Assembly (NCBI GenBank): GCA_016946835.1
Contig: JACVTC010000117.1
Coordinates: 292,501 to 337,500 of the forward strand
From: Neocallimastix lanati (nom. inval.)
Lineage: Eukaryota; Neocallimastigomycota; Neocallimastigomycetes; Neocallimastigales; Neocallimastigaceae
DNA length: 45,000 bases
Direction of reading: 5' to 3'
Made by a program: the position numbers and the translations under genes
Notes under the pieces: model-generated
What the model was told of the DNA's origin: nothing
Seen by the model: only the letters and a program-made list of their open reading frames with translations
Database searches by the model: none
Shown: in pieces, positions 11,545 through 23,339 of the stretch
How the letters are laid out: every line of letters begins with the position of its first letter
Position numbering within the stretch: position 1 is the stretch's first letter

Positions 11545-12169
11545 TTTTTTGTTAGATGAGATAGGATAGATATAACTGTCCAGAACTTAAGAAAGTAATT
11601 TTTTGTAATCACAATAAAATTTAAGATTTCTTTAGTGAAGCCTTGGGAAAGGTAAAAAAAAAAAAAAAAAAAAAAAAAAGCTTTCGGCAAATTGTGTAAT
11701 GGAAAAGTTCATCAACACTACTACTAATTTCCATTCTAAGGGAAATGAAAAAAATTTAAAATTAAAAGCTTGGCATCCTCATTTATAAATTCTTAGCGTT
11801 GGATTCTTCAGGTCATAGTGTTTCTAAAGATTTCTGGAATATATTCATTCTTAATGTACTTAGGGTTAGGAATTTGGGAAATCCAAGGCTACAAGAATTG
11901 GAATATTAACCAAGGTATTAGCGATGAAGAAAAAAGTGAAGCAATCTCCTCCACGCCTAACTTTAAAGCGTGTGTGTTCCTGATGGGATTCCAATAATGG
12001 AATTCTTTAAAAGCTTTTGAATTCTTTGGTAAAGAGAATTCAGAAGAAGAAGAAGAAGAGTCATGGAATAACGCATTGATAATTTCTATTTCGTAGAAAG
12101 GAGGGCAATCCATCAGATAGTAAATAACTATTATGGCAGCTCTCTCATCAATAATAGACTAAAAATGAT

Positions 12170-12217
<48 letters not shown>

Positions 12218-12375
12218 ATAGCTCATCGAATCCTCTAAAAATGAAAATTGATGAAGGATTGATAAGACCTGAAAAACACTATGGATTTCGTAATCGAGAA
12301 GAATGTATAAATCTTTACGTTTCATTAAGAATTATATGGTAGTGACGAAAAAAATTTGAAAATAAGAATACTTAA

Positions 12376-12425
<50 letters not shown>

Positions 12426-13620
12426 GACCTTAAAAAAAGCATATGACTCAGTTCCCTTATATAATGTAATTAATGAAGATTCATCCCTTTGGTATTAGAG
12501 GTAAGTGCTATGAATTTACAGAAAAAACTTATTCTTAACTTCCCAAAGACTTGTGTAAAGGGTTAATGAACAATTATGGGAATCATTTAATATTAAGAAA
12601 GGAGTTCGTCAAGGTTGTTCCCCTCTCACCAATTTTGTTTAACTTGTTCATAAAATGACATTGTTAATTAATAAATATGATAAATATGGAATCTCTATTG
12701 ATGATAATAAAAGATATTGTATAGGTCTCTTTGTAGATGACATTAGGATCATACATTGTGTATTGTGCTCCAACAAGATTCCCAACTTAAGAAATTGTTA
12801 AAGTTTGGCCAGTAAGTGGACTAGAAATAATGAAATGCAATTTTTTAGTATCAATAAATGTGCCAGTTTAGTAGTAGGAGGGGAAGTTTTTAAAGATTTC
12901 TCAATAATAATATATCACGTTGTAGACGTCATGCATGAAATAAAAAAAAAAAAATTATTATTAGCCGACAAATTAGATAAATGACCATCAAAAAAAAAAA
13001 AAAAAAAAAAAAAAAACAATCGCAAAACTTTTTTTTTTTTTACTGGGATAATAGATCAATTGATGATAATCGTGTAAAAATGTTAGTAATTTTCTGAATA
13101 ATGAGTGTTTAAATAGATAATATGAAGTGGTATTATAATTGACTACTCTAAAGCACCATTTTTTTTTTTTGGTGAGATCCGCGACGCTCTTTACAGAAAT
13201 TATTCCTTAGAGCAAAATTACTCAACAAGGGTTACTATTCCGATGGTATAAGCACAAACTAACCAGTAGCGTCAACATTGAAAATGCAGTAAAGACAGCC
13301 TAGCAGGGTCAATGTCAATGCCTCTGAAGAAGAACATTAATTTCTTTCAGATAGTCAATTCAAACCCTAATCCGGAAAAAGTAATCTGGAGGTGAGGGTC
13401 GTTGCATAGGAACCTTTTTCTGAATTTTATTTATACATTTTATTTTGAATATTACCTTTTATTCAATATTATATTACTATTTTAAATATTATTTTATGTT
13501 CTAATATAATATTTATTTTTGTATTAATTGGATGTACATTTTTATAAAAAAAAAAGAATATTCATATGTAATTAATAAATGATTAAATAAATAAAGTTAA
13601 AATTTTGCAATAATAGAGGC

Positions 13621-13650
<30 letters not shown>
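11080..13650 (+). mobile_element. Non-LTR retrotransposon (LINE) ORF2 relic with 3' tail, copy 2
   Basis: Motifs appear in correct order but in shifting frames. SDHKPLVVYLQ (about 11264-11297) is the C-terminal motif of the AP-like endonuclease. PDGIPIMEFFK (about 11976-12010) is reverse-transcriptase motif 0, NYYGSSLIN (about 12125-12155) motif 1 and YGFRNREECI (about 12280-12312) motif 2. DLKK then AYDSVP (12426-12453, broken by one base) is motif A. KGVRQGCSPLSP-like sequence (12598-12635) is motif B and FVDDI (12731-12745) motif C. The sequence KWTRNNEMQF...NKCASLVV (about 12810-12876) follows. The element ends with the 3' tail shared with copies 1 and 3 and a 27-A tail (13624-13650). Frameshifts at A/T runs, in-frame stops and long internal A and T runs (for example 12172-12217 and 12381-12424) make it non-functional. 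The 5' end is not resolved. Confidence 0.92.
11297..11540. repeat. Four tandem copies of a 25-base unit plus long A runs, inside the LINE relic
   Basis: The unit ACACAAATGAATCATTTTTG followed by TTACC and a run of about 20-35 A occurs four times, near 11328, 11373, 11429 and 11488. Spacing is 45, 56 and 59 bases, the difference being the A-run length. It sits just after the endonuclease motif of the LINE relic, so it arose by local expansion within the dead element. Confidence 0.88.
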
Positions 13651-13651
<1 letters not shown>

Positions 13652-14516
13652 GAAATAAATAAATAAATTAAAAAAAAAAATATATATATATATATAATAT
13701 ATATATATATATATTGTAATATTTTAATTTAATAAATAAAAATATAACTTAGATAGGGTTAAAAATATAAAATTAAGATACACACAAAAATAAAAAAAAA
13801 AAAAAAATAGACAAAATAGTTATTATTTTCATATAACAGTTTCAATAATATTTTGTTATATATTATTTTTTTTTACATTAAGAATTATTTTTAAGTAAAG
13901 AATAATATATTTTGAATTTTTTTTTTTTTATTTTATACTTTTCATTTTAAATATATACATTAAGTAATTTGTTATTCCTTATATTAAAAATAGATTAAGT
14001 ATTAAATTAAAATAATCATTATTTTAACAGATATAACAATTTAATTTACTGAAATATAATTAAAAATTATAAAAAAAAATTTTTTTTTTTTTATTCATAT
14101 AAACTTGGGTTAATTAATTAGGATAATAATCTTATTAAACTCTTATATTAATCATTTTTTACTTTATGAAATATTAATTTAATTAGTTGATAATAAAAAA
14201 AAAATTATTTTTTCTAATATTTCTCGTTTTGTTTACTATTATTGTTATTGTTATTTTATAAAAAAAAAAAAATAAAATAAAATAAGCAATAATAATAATA
14301 ATATCACATTGGTCTACGGCATTTAATATTTTAATCTATTTAATTATAATATAACTAGATATATATCAAAATTATTTTTTATAATAATTAATTAGGATAT
14401 ACAAAATCAAAGAAATAAAATTTTATTTTTTTTATTTTTTTTTATTTTTTTTTTTTTTTTATTTTTTTTTTTGTATTTTCAATATCATCTATATTTGTTG
14501 CATCTTGAAATGAAAT

Positions 14517-14565
<49 letters not shown>

Positions 14566-15697
14566 TATTATTATATGTGATTTATAAAAATTTATGGAAT
14601 AAAATTATATAATTTAATTAATAATTATATAATTTAATTAATTTTATCCGATAATTTTATTAAACTTTAATATTATAATCATTTTCGTTTTATAATAATT
14701 GATATATTTAATTAATTGATAACATAAAAAAAAAAAAAAAAAAAAAAAGTATTTTTCTATTTTTTATTTTCTATTTTTTATTATTAAATTATTATAATAC
14801 ATCTTGAAATTACTTTTCCAAATTTTTATTGTTTGTAATTATATATATATATTCACTATTCACGATAAAAAAAAAAAAAAAAAAAAAAAAAAACTAAATG
14901 ATTTAATTAATTAATTATAGTAATAAACTTATTAAACTTTTATTTTAATCCTTCTCTATTTAATATAAAATGATTTATTTAATTAATTGATAATAAATAT
15001 ATAAAAAAAAAAAAGGATTTTTCTTTTTTTTCTATTTTATTATTTATTTATTTATTATTATTATTTTTAATAATAATAATATTTCAAAATAAGACAATAA
15101 TAAAATTTAACCAAATTATTTTGTATAATAGATTATTTAATTTTCTTTTTTTTTTTTTTTTTTGATGGTATATAAAACTTCATGACCATATTAAATTGTA
15201 ATTTTTTTTATATATATATTTTTTTTAATAGAAATTAAATTATTATTAAATTGTAATTTTTTTTTTTTTTTTTTAATATTATATTTAATTCTAATTTTAA
15301 CTTTTAAGGAAAAGTATGAAATTAAATAAAAAAATTAAATATTTTTTTTTTTTTTTTTAATTTAAAAATATTAACCCACATTTTAGATTGATTTTTTTTT
15401 TTTGTTAAATAAAAACACTAAAAATAAAAATATATAAAAATAAAAAAAATAAAAATAAAAAAATAAAAAAATAAAATAAAATAAAATAAAATTTATTATT
15501 ATATAGTTGTTATATCTTAATAATATTTTTAATTTAAAAAAATTAATATTTATTTTATTATAGTTTTTTATTTTACTTTTTTATATGTATTTATTTATTA
15601 TTTTAAATTATTTCGAATTAAATCATTCTCTTAAAAATAGTAAAATAATTAATATATATTTATAATTTATTTTTTTATTTATTTATTTTATTTTATT

Positions 15698-15739
<42 letters not shown>

Positions 15740-16015
15740 TATTATTATTATTATCATAATTATAATTATTAAAAGTATTTATAATATTGTTATTATTATT
15801 TATATAATATATAATGCTTATTATTTTTATAAAGAGTATTATTGTTTGTATTTAACAGTTATTACTGTTTGTATTTAACAGTAAATTAGAATTTTTTTTT
15901 TTTTTTTAATTATAGAATAATAAATAAATAAATTAATCATGGATTCTTAAATTATTAAATATAAACTGTATTATAAATAAATATCTATTATTACTATAAT
16001 TAACTATTATAATTA
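13651..16015. other. A/T-rich spacer, no gene seen
   Basis: Dominated by homopolymers, including a 40-base T run near 14519-14558 and T runs near 15700-15737, with AT runs near 13680-13715. An open frame at 15696-15878 begins in the T run and encodes mostly Phe and Ile, so it is not a gene. Confidence 0.6.
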
Positions 16016-16230
16016 TTATAATAATAATAATTATAATAATAATTATTATTATTATTATTAATATCATTATTACTATTATTATTATTACTCATCATATTAT
16101 TACTACTATCATTATTACTACTATCATTATTATTATTATTACTACTACTATCATTCTATCATTATTATTTATTACTATATGATTAATATTAATAATACTA
16201 TTATTATTGTTATTAATATTATTATTATTA
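16016..16230. repeat. ATT/ACT trinucleotide array in the 3' flank of the membrane-protein gene
   Basis: About 215 bases of ATT, interspersed with ACT and ATC triplets (TATTACTACTATC units). It ends five bases before the stop codon of the minus-strand gene, so it would form that gene's 3' untranslated region if transcribed. Confidence 0.85.
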
Positions 16231-16234
16231 TTAT

Positions 16235-17536
16235 TTAATGGGAAAACTCTACATCTGAATCTAATTTTCTACTATATGTTTTATTCATTATAAAGCTATT
16301 CGTATTTGGTTCATCGTCATACGCATAAATATTTATGGGTATAGTTTCATACTTTGAAATAAATATAAATATTTGATCAATAAATACCATATAATACTGT
16401 ATATTTGTATAGGATACTCTTACTTCCTCTAAGGAAAAATCCATAATTCTGAAGCCATCATCAATAAATAAATAGTATTTTAAAATAACTGAAAAGGTAA
16501 TAAAAGGTAAAAAACACAATGAAAATAGAGCAAATAACAACATTCTATATTCTGAAAGATTTTTAAATTTTTTTAAAAATCCTATATCCGATTTATCAAT
16601 ATCTAATTTTTTAATAATTTTTTTCATAACTATATATACTGTTATTTCATAAATGAAGGCAGCATGATATTTAATTAATTGAAATATCCAAAATATATCA
16701 TAAAAATGGTTAACCTTATCATTATCATATATACCACGAGAATCGTACAGTTCCGAAGGACTAAGTTTAAAATTTAAAAATATTAAGGCAATCTTTGATA
16801 AGTTATAAAATAAACATGTGATATAAACATATTTTATATATTTAAAATTATGTGATATTGCCTTGGTACGTATTAAGGGATACCAATCTGCAAAAATTTC
16901 ACCACTATACCAAAATATACTTGCTATTTGTCTCGTTACAAACCATCGTAATGGATGTTTTTCGGGATTAAATACAATATTTGAACAAAGCCCATCTTCT
17001 GTATTAGAATAATAAGTATCCATTAAATTGCCGACTTGATTTAATATATCTCCAATTGAACTGTTAATATGTTATTTAAAAAATTTATCATTAAAAAAAT
17101 ATATAAAATAATATATAATTTATTTTTTTTTTTTTTTTTTCATATTAATAAAATAGTAAATATATATTAAAACATAAATTATTATATTATTATTATTGTT
17201 ATTAATATTAAATATTACTATTCATTTTTATGATTTGATTAATAATATTTACCGTAAAATAAAATGGAGTGATATAATTTTCATTACTGTTTTTTTAAAA
17301 TTAAATTTATGAAGTATAAATACAACTATTGTCCAATAAAAAAAGGTAAACTTAAAAGGGGTATGAATTATATATATTATGGTTTGAAAAATATTTAATT
17401 TTTCAGTTATATCAGCTGCATCACCAACCGCATTGATATATTCTATATAACAAGTATAATTAGTTCCTTTACTTCTTAACCAATCAGTAAAAGAAGCTTC
17501 AGCTGGATTTTCAATAAAATATTGTTCGTCTAACAT
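16235..17536 (-). CDS. Multi-pass membrane protein, two exons
   Basis: Exon 1 is 17536-17253 and exon 2 is 17060-16235, joined across an intron at 17252-17061. The donor reads CG/GTAAATATT and the acceptor ATATTAACAG/T; the split codon gives Arg95, and exon 2 continues in frame as SIGDILNQVGNL before the Met that opens the longest uninterrupted frame. Total is 369 residues. Hydrophobic, likely membrane-spanning segments lie at about 50-78, 168-192, 213-240, 267-292 and 312-332. An N-terminal segment of about 48 residues contains a possible N-glycosylation site (NYTC). A conserved-looking loop reads FWYSGEIFADWYPLIRTKAI. It resembles, by memory only, a membrane-protein family expanded in gut fungi; function is unknown. 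Both exons lack internal stops and G+C is only slightly above background, so it is plausibly an intact, lineage-specific gene. Confidence 0.72.
17061..17252 (-). other. Spliceosomal intron of the membrane-protein gene
   Basis: 192 bases, very A/T-rich, with GTAAATATT at the 5' end and ATTAACAG at the 3' end on the minus strand. Removing it keeps the reading frame (exon 1 ends after two bases of a codon, exon 2 supplies one). A CTAAT/TTAAT-like branch site cannot be singled out. Confidence 0.68.
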
Positions 17537-18032
17537 CTTTTAATTCATTTGATTTTTATTAATATTTTAATTCATAAATATCGTTTTTTAACTTAAAGTT
17601 TAATTTTATATTATTATGTTTTTTACTTTTTTTTTTTTTTTTTTAATTTTAATTTTAATTTAAATTTTTTTTTATCTTTACTTTTATCTTTATTTTTACT
17701 TTTATTTTTACTTTTACTTTTATTTTTTTTTTATTTTTACTTTTATTTTTTTTCAAATATTTTTATTTTTTATTTTTTATTATTTTTTTCTTTAATTTTT
17801 TTCTTAGTTATTTTAATTTATATAAAAATCTATTTAAACTATTATTTTAAAACGGTAATTCTTAAGTATTGAAACATTGTATATACAAATTATACATTAA
17901 TGTAAGCCAGCTATATTAAAATAAAATGAATATACATGATTTCTTTAGATGAATTACTTTATTTTATTTTATTTTATTTTTGTTTGTTTGTTTTGATTTA
18001 ATATTAATTTAATTGATGTTTAAGAAAGAAAG

Positions 18033-18074
<42 letters not shown>

Positions 18075-18152
18075 AAATAAATTTTTAAATTAAAAGTAAA
18101 TTATATATTAAAACTCGATAGGTAATGAATTAAATGAATGAATTCTATTCAT
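17537..18152. other. Spacer with a TTTTTACTTTTA repeat and long A run
   Basis: Upstream flank of the minus-strand membrane-protein gene. It contains a pyrimidine-rich TTTTACTTTTATTTT repeat (about 17670-17760), a TTTTA run near 17957-17980 and a 40-base A run near 18033-18072. No gene is seen. Confidence 0.55.
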
Positions 18153-18274
18153 ATTTATGATTTATGAAATTTATAATATGATTTATGATTTATGAAATTT
18201 ATAATATGATTTATGATTTATGAAATTTATAATATGATTTTATGATTTATGAAATTTATAATATGATTTATGAT
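18153..18274. repeat. 28-base minisatellite, four copies
   Basis: The unit begins ATTTATGATTTATGAAATTT and ends ATAATATG. Copies start at 18153, 18181, 18209 and 18237; the fourth has one extra T and a partial fifth follows at 18266. Copies are nearly identical, which suggests recent expansion. Confidence 0.92.
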
Positions 18275-18592
18275 GAATATTTTCATCGTTAAAAAAAAGA
18301 TTATTCCTTTTTCTTGTATTCCTAATTATTTTATATTTAATAAAATTTTATATATATTTTTTGTATCATTTTTCATAAACCTTAATTATTATAAATTTCA
18401 ATGGTTTTATATTAAAATCTAAAACATTATATAATTGTTAAAAAGAACATTGACACAAATTAAATAAAAAAAAAAAAATTTTTTTTTTTAATTATGTACA
18501 ATCTACTTTTATATATTATGTTATATATATTAATTATAATAATTATAATAATCATAATGTAATAATTCATAAAGGAATTGAAAATAAAACTA

Positions 18593-18800
18593 AATTTTCA
18601 ATAATAATAATATTTAAACTATTTTAATTTTCAATAATAATAATATTTAAACCATTTAAATTTTCAGTAATAATAATATTTAAACCATTTAAATTTTCAA
18701 TAATAATAATATTTAAACAAACCATTTAAATTTTCAATAATAATAATAATATTTAAACAAACCATTTAAATTTTCAATAATAATAATAATATTTAAACAG
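18593..18800. repeat. 33-40-base minisatellite, six copies
   Basis: The unit begins AATTTTCAATAATAATAATA and ends with TTTAAACCATTTA. Copies start at 18593, 18626, 18659, 18692, 18729 and 18769, so the period grows from 33 to 37 to 40 through an added AACA and an added ATA triplet. The order of gain can be read directly along the array. Confidence 0.92.
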
Positions 18801-20171
18801 CTTATTCTAAGCACTTCTACAATAATAAAATTCATATTTAAGTTTTTTTTTTTTTTTTATTTTTTTTTTTTTTGATATTTTAATAAATTATATATTATAT
18901 GAATTATGTATATTATTACTGTTGGAATAAACTTTTTTTAATTTGGTTAATTTTATTATAAACTATTATATATATAAAAAAAAAATTGTTTAATAATAGT
19001 CTCAGAATTAAAAGTAAAATTCAGGATGAAAGTAAAGCAACAAATTCAAACAAAATTAATGATTATAAATATAATAAAGTTTTATTTTTTTTTATATCAT
19101 TAAATGATATATTTTTATTATAATAAAATATTATATTTTCATATTTAAAAAAATGAGTAATATAAACATAAAAATATTCTAAAATAACTAAAATAAATGA
19201 ATGAATGAATATATAATAAAATAAATAAATAATTATATACAGAATAGAAAATTAATATTAAAAAAAATTATAAACATAATAGAAAATTACATGATTTTAA
19301 AATTGTTTATATATTAAAGTACACTTGTCTATATATTGTTTTAAGTAAATTAAAAAAGATTCAAATAAAAAAAAATTTTTTTTTTTGTTTTTTTTTTATT
19401 ATTATTTCAATATTATATATATTAGGAAATATTAGGAAAATATTAGTTAATTCCGAGAAGAAAAAAAAATTTTTTTTTTTTTTTTTTAAATTTTGTATTG
19501 AAACTTCATTTTTTTTTTTTTTTTAAAAAAATAATACAGAAACCTTTACAATAGATAATCATAATGATATGATAAAGTTTTTTTTTTCTGTTGGTATAAT
19601 TGCTAATTATAGCTAGGCTAATAAAGTAAGACTCTGGCATTAATATTTATTAAAAAAAATTACTTTCTAATATTTGTCTTTACTCTTCAGAAATATTATT
19701 TTTTTTTTTTTTTTTTTTTTTTAGATTTTTTAAATCATTCCTCTTAGTTATATAGATTCAGATACCCTATTATTACATTCCAAAAAGCTATTATTAAGAA
19801 ATCATGTCAATTTTTAAGCTTTCAAATAAAAAAATATATATCAATATTATCTATAATAATTATTATTATATAATTAATATTATATTATCTATAATAATTA
19901 TAATTAAATAAATAATATTAATATTATATTATAATGTATTACTGTAATAATACAATTATTATAATATATTATATGATTAGATTACATTATTCTAATGTGT
20001 TTTTAAAAATTAAATATAAATTTTTTTTAGATAAACTTCTGGGATGGTATTATACCTAATTAAGTTAAAAAAAAAATAAAAAAATTTTGTATCTTAATAT
20101 AATAATTATGTTTGAAATTTTCTTAAATGAATGTATTCCAAAGCTATTGGATTTGTTATTTCTAGAACATG

Positions 20172-20203
<32 letters not shown>

Positions 20204-20280
20204 TATATTTTTACTAAACTATTTTATTATCTATAAAAAAAATTTTGTATTATTTTAAATCAATGAATTAAAATTGTATT
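18801..20280. other. A/T-rich spacer, no gene seen
   Basis: Homopolymers and short palindromic A/T patches such as AAAAAAAAATTTTTTTTT near 19370 and 19460. A 23-codon open stretch beginning with Met near 20109 looks slightly protein-like but is too short to support a gene. Confidence 0.5.
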
Positions 20281-20340
20281 ATTATTAGGATTATTATTAG
20301 GATTATTATTAGGATTATTATTAGGATTATTATTAGGATT
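20279..20340. repeat. 12-base tandem repeat, five copies
   Basis: ATTATTATTAGG repeated with exact 12-base spacing (AGG at 20287, 20299, 20311, 20323, 20335). Confidence 0.9.
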
Positions 20341-20733
20341 ATATTATATTTATAATAATTAATAGAGGTTAACATTAACAGAAGAAGAAGAAAAAAAAAA
20401 AAAGACATTTTTTTTTGTATCTGAAATAATGTTCTTTTAATTATTTTGTATCATTAACTTTTTAATATAATTTTAATTTATTTTAATTACATTTATATTA
20501 TACATATTTTGATATATAATTTATAATTTTTATATTATTATAAATGAATATTTAGTATTAAATATAATTAATATAACTTTTTATGTTAATATATAATAAA
20601 TGAAGCATGAAAACTTTATTCTCTTTCTTTATCTAAAAAAAGAGAAAAAATATATATATTGTCAACATATAAATTAATGAATTTTGAGAATAATAATAAT
20701 CATAATGAACAAATGAACAAATAATAAAATTGA

Positions 20734-20765
<32 letters not shown>

Positions 20766-21180
20766 AATTAAGAAATAAATAAATGAATAAATAAATGAGA
20801 AATAATGTTAATAAAATATAATTTCTTAGAATAATTACTTAAACACATAAATGGGTAGAGGTTCTATTATCCTATTCGCTTATTATTTCCTTGAATAAAA
20901 TTTTTTTTTTTTTTTATTTTTACTTTTTATAATTTTTATTATATTATTAGTATCGTTTATTCTTTTTTTGTATAAAAAATATAAATTATATATCACTTAT
21001 ATTATATATGATTTATATCTATGATATATTCTAATATCATTTTAGTTAATCTACAAATTCTTCTCATAAAATTAAAATATATATATATATATATATTGAA
21101 TTTTTTAAATATTAGATATATTTAATAATAATAATTAATAATTAATAATTAATAATTAATAATAATATTATTTTAATAAT
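20341..21180. other. A/T-rich spacer, no gene seen
   Basis: Contains GAAGAAGAAG near 20381, an AAAT microsatellite (20730-20765) and an AT run near 21078-21097. No open frame or motif was recognised. Confidence 0.5.
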
Positions 21181-21185
21181 AAAAA

Positions 21186-21519
21186 GAATAAATTTAAATA
21201 TTATTTAAATTTATAATTGGAAAAAGATATATATATAAAATATTATAGTTATTAAGTAATAATTTCTACTTTCTTATTATTATTATTATTACTATTATTA
21301 ATATTATTATTAATATTAATATTATTAAAAGAATAAATTTAAATATTATTTAAATTTATAATAGAAAAAGATATATATATATATATAAAATATTATAGTT
21401 ATTAAGTAATAATTTCTTCTTTCTTATTATTATTATTATTACTATTATTAATATTATTATTAATATTAATATTATTAAAAGAATAAATTTAAATATTATT
21501 TAAATTTATAATAGAAAAA

Positions 21520-21558
<39 letters not shown>

Positions 21559-21600
21559 TATAGTTATTAAGTAATAATTATTACTTTTCTTGTTAATGTT
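21186..21600. repeat. Tandem triplication of a 145-150-base unit
   Basis: Copies begin with GAATAAATTTAAATATTATT at 21186, 21331 and 21481. Each continues with TTAAATTTATAAT, an AT run that lengthens from copy to copy, AAATATTATAGTTATTAAGT, a TTTCTACTTTC-like segment and an ATT run. The third copy loses similarity after about 21580. Copies 1 and 2 are almost identical apart from AT-run length. Confidence 0.92.
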
Positions 21601-21857
21601 TTAGAAAAAGAAATAAGGTTAAATATTTTTTAAAAATAACTGTTAGAAACAAAGTTTAGTATGTTCATAATTATTATATCTTTATAATATATTAAGCTAA
21701 TTACTATAAAAAGCCACTATAACTTAAAATAATATATTGATGTACTATAATTTAATATAATTGTGACTCATAGATTGGTAATAAAATTATGGAAATAATA
21801 ATGTTGATTAATATAGTTATGAATAGTTATAATTTAAATAAATAATGTAGGACTAAT

Positions 21858-21889
<32 letters not shown>

Positions 21890-22189
21890 TGGACTATATA
21901 TATATGGACTATATATATAACCAAGATTATTTATATATATATACTGAGTGAACAATTCTGTGGATTAAGATATTCAATTTATATAAGGTTACTATCGGTA
22001 TATATATTGTATTACTCAACTACATTAGCTTTATTTTTTATAACACTATTTCGACGTCAATGTTCGTTTCTATTATCCCTAGGTATGGTAGTACAAAATG
22101 GTATCCTTAAAGTCAAACATTCTGAAATGTAACTTGGATAATATTAAATGTCATCTGTGTTTTTTTTTTTTTTTTTTTTTATAAAGATA
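21601..22189. other. Spacer; possible decayed coding sequence at 21890-22135
   Basis: A 23-30-base T run lies at 21859-21888. Between 21890 and 22135 base composition is less A/T-rich than spacer and one frame stays open for 81 codons, but its residues are mostly hydrophobic and match nothing I know. It is adjacent to a minus-strand copia relic and may be part of that decayed element. Confidence 0.35.
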
Positions 22190-22380
22190 TACAATAAATA
22201 ATGATGTAAGTTCATAATCAATACCAAGGTGTTGATTAAAACCACGAGCAACCAGGCGAGCCTTAAATTTAATAATGGATCCATTACTATCTCTTTTAGA
22301 AGTAAAAACCCATCTGATGAAAATCCTCTTAGGTCTTAACTAAACTTTGTTAGTACAAGGAATATATTTTTTCCTCATTA
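22190..22380 (-). mobile_element. Ty1/copia reverse-transcriptase fragment (relic), second copy
   Basis: On the minus strand about 22320-22200 reads RWVFTSKRDSNGSI, then IKFKARLVARGFNQ, then GIDYELTSLF. This matches the copia pol consensus WVFKxKRDxxGxxxKxKARLVARGFxQxxGIDYxxTF at the start of the reverse-transcriptase domain. Upstream minus-strand sequence to about 22560 is interrupted by stops and downstream similarity fades before the T run at 22160-22181. It is independent of the plus-strand copia relic at 9383 and better preserved in the core. Confidence 0.9.
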
Positions 22381-22888
22381 TAAAATACGTAAAGCCTCAA
22401 CTATTCCGAGCAGACTATTGTAAATAAGACCTAAATTGAGTCCGAGACAATATAAAAATCATACTTTGAATTTATAGAGAAAATGGTCCCATATAAATTC
22501 AGATGGTAAGAGTATGGTCGTTCTAGAAGCCGGTAGGATTATTATAGTTAAGTTAAATAGACAGACTTTGAATTTTATTTTGAATAAAATAGAAGCTTTA
22601 TAATATAATCATCTATAATAAACGATAATAATTTAGGACTAATTTTTTTTTTTTTTTTAACTTTTTTTAAATGGAATCATTATATCCATATAATCGATAA
22701 AAATAACGATAGAAGTGTTAAATACTTTTCATTGTAATTATTTACAAAAATTAATAATGTTTATAAACAATTAACTCTTATATAAATGTATCTTATGTAA
22801 ATAATTATATTTTATGTAAATAATTGTATTTTATGTAAATAATTGTATTTTATGTAAATAATTGTATTTTATAATTGTATTTTTTGAT

Positions 22889-22929
<41 letters not shown>

Positions 22930-23159
22930 ATTTAAAATTTAATATTTAAAAAAGTTTTGGAGAAATACATCTTTGGTAAAAGTAGAAAAAAAAAAAAATT
23001 TTAAAAAAGTTTATATTAATAGTTTATAGCAGTTATTAAAAAAATATATTAAAACATGATCCATATTTTTATTGTAAAAGATTTTAAAAAAAAATTTTTT
23101 TGACTATATTTAATATTAATATTAATATTGTTAAGATTGTTAAGAATAAAATATTTTAT
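22381..23159. other. Spacer with a 19-base repeat and long T run
   Basis: 22381-22560 may hold further decayed copia sequence on the minus strand. Four copies of TATGTAAATAATTGTATTT start at 22794, 22813, 22832 and 22851. A 36-base T run follows at about 22890-22925. No gene is seen. Confidence 0.5.
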
Positions 23160-23160
23160 T

Positions 23161-23214
<54 letters not shown>

Positions 23215-23222
23215 TTAATAAT

Positions 23223-23309
<87 letters not shown>

Positions 23310-23310
23310 T
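23160..23310. repeat. AAT trinucleotide microsatellite
   Basis: About 50 near-perfect AAT triplets with two ATT interruptions near 23214 and 23226. In one frame this would encode poly-Asn and in another poly-Ile, but no protein domain flanks it, unlike the Asn-rich linker of the CE6 gene. Confidence 0.92.
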
Positions 23311-23339
23311 GTTATATAATGAATATAATGAAAATGATA

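Noticed and set aside
11889-12113. 74-codon minus-strand open frame
   Set aside because: It is antisense to the plus-strand LINE reverse-transcriptase relic, whose motifs are clear.
21887-22132. 81-codon plus-strand open frame as a gene
   Set aside because: It starts directly after a long T run in an AT repeat, is mostly hydrophobic, lacks any motif and adjoins a copia relic on the other strand.
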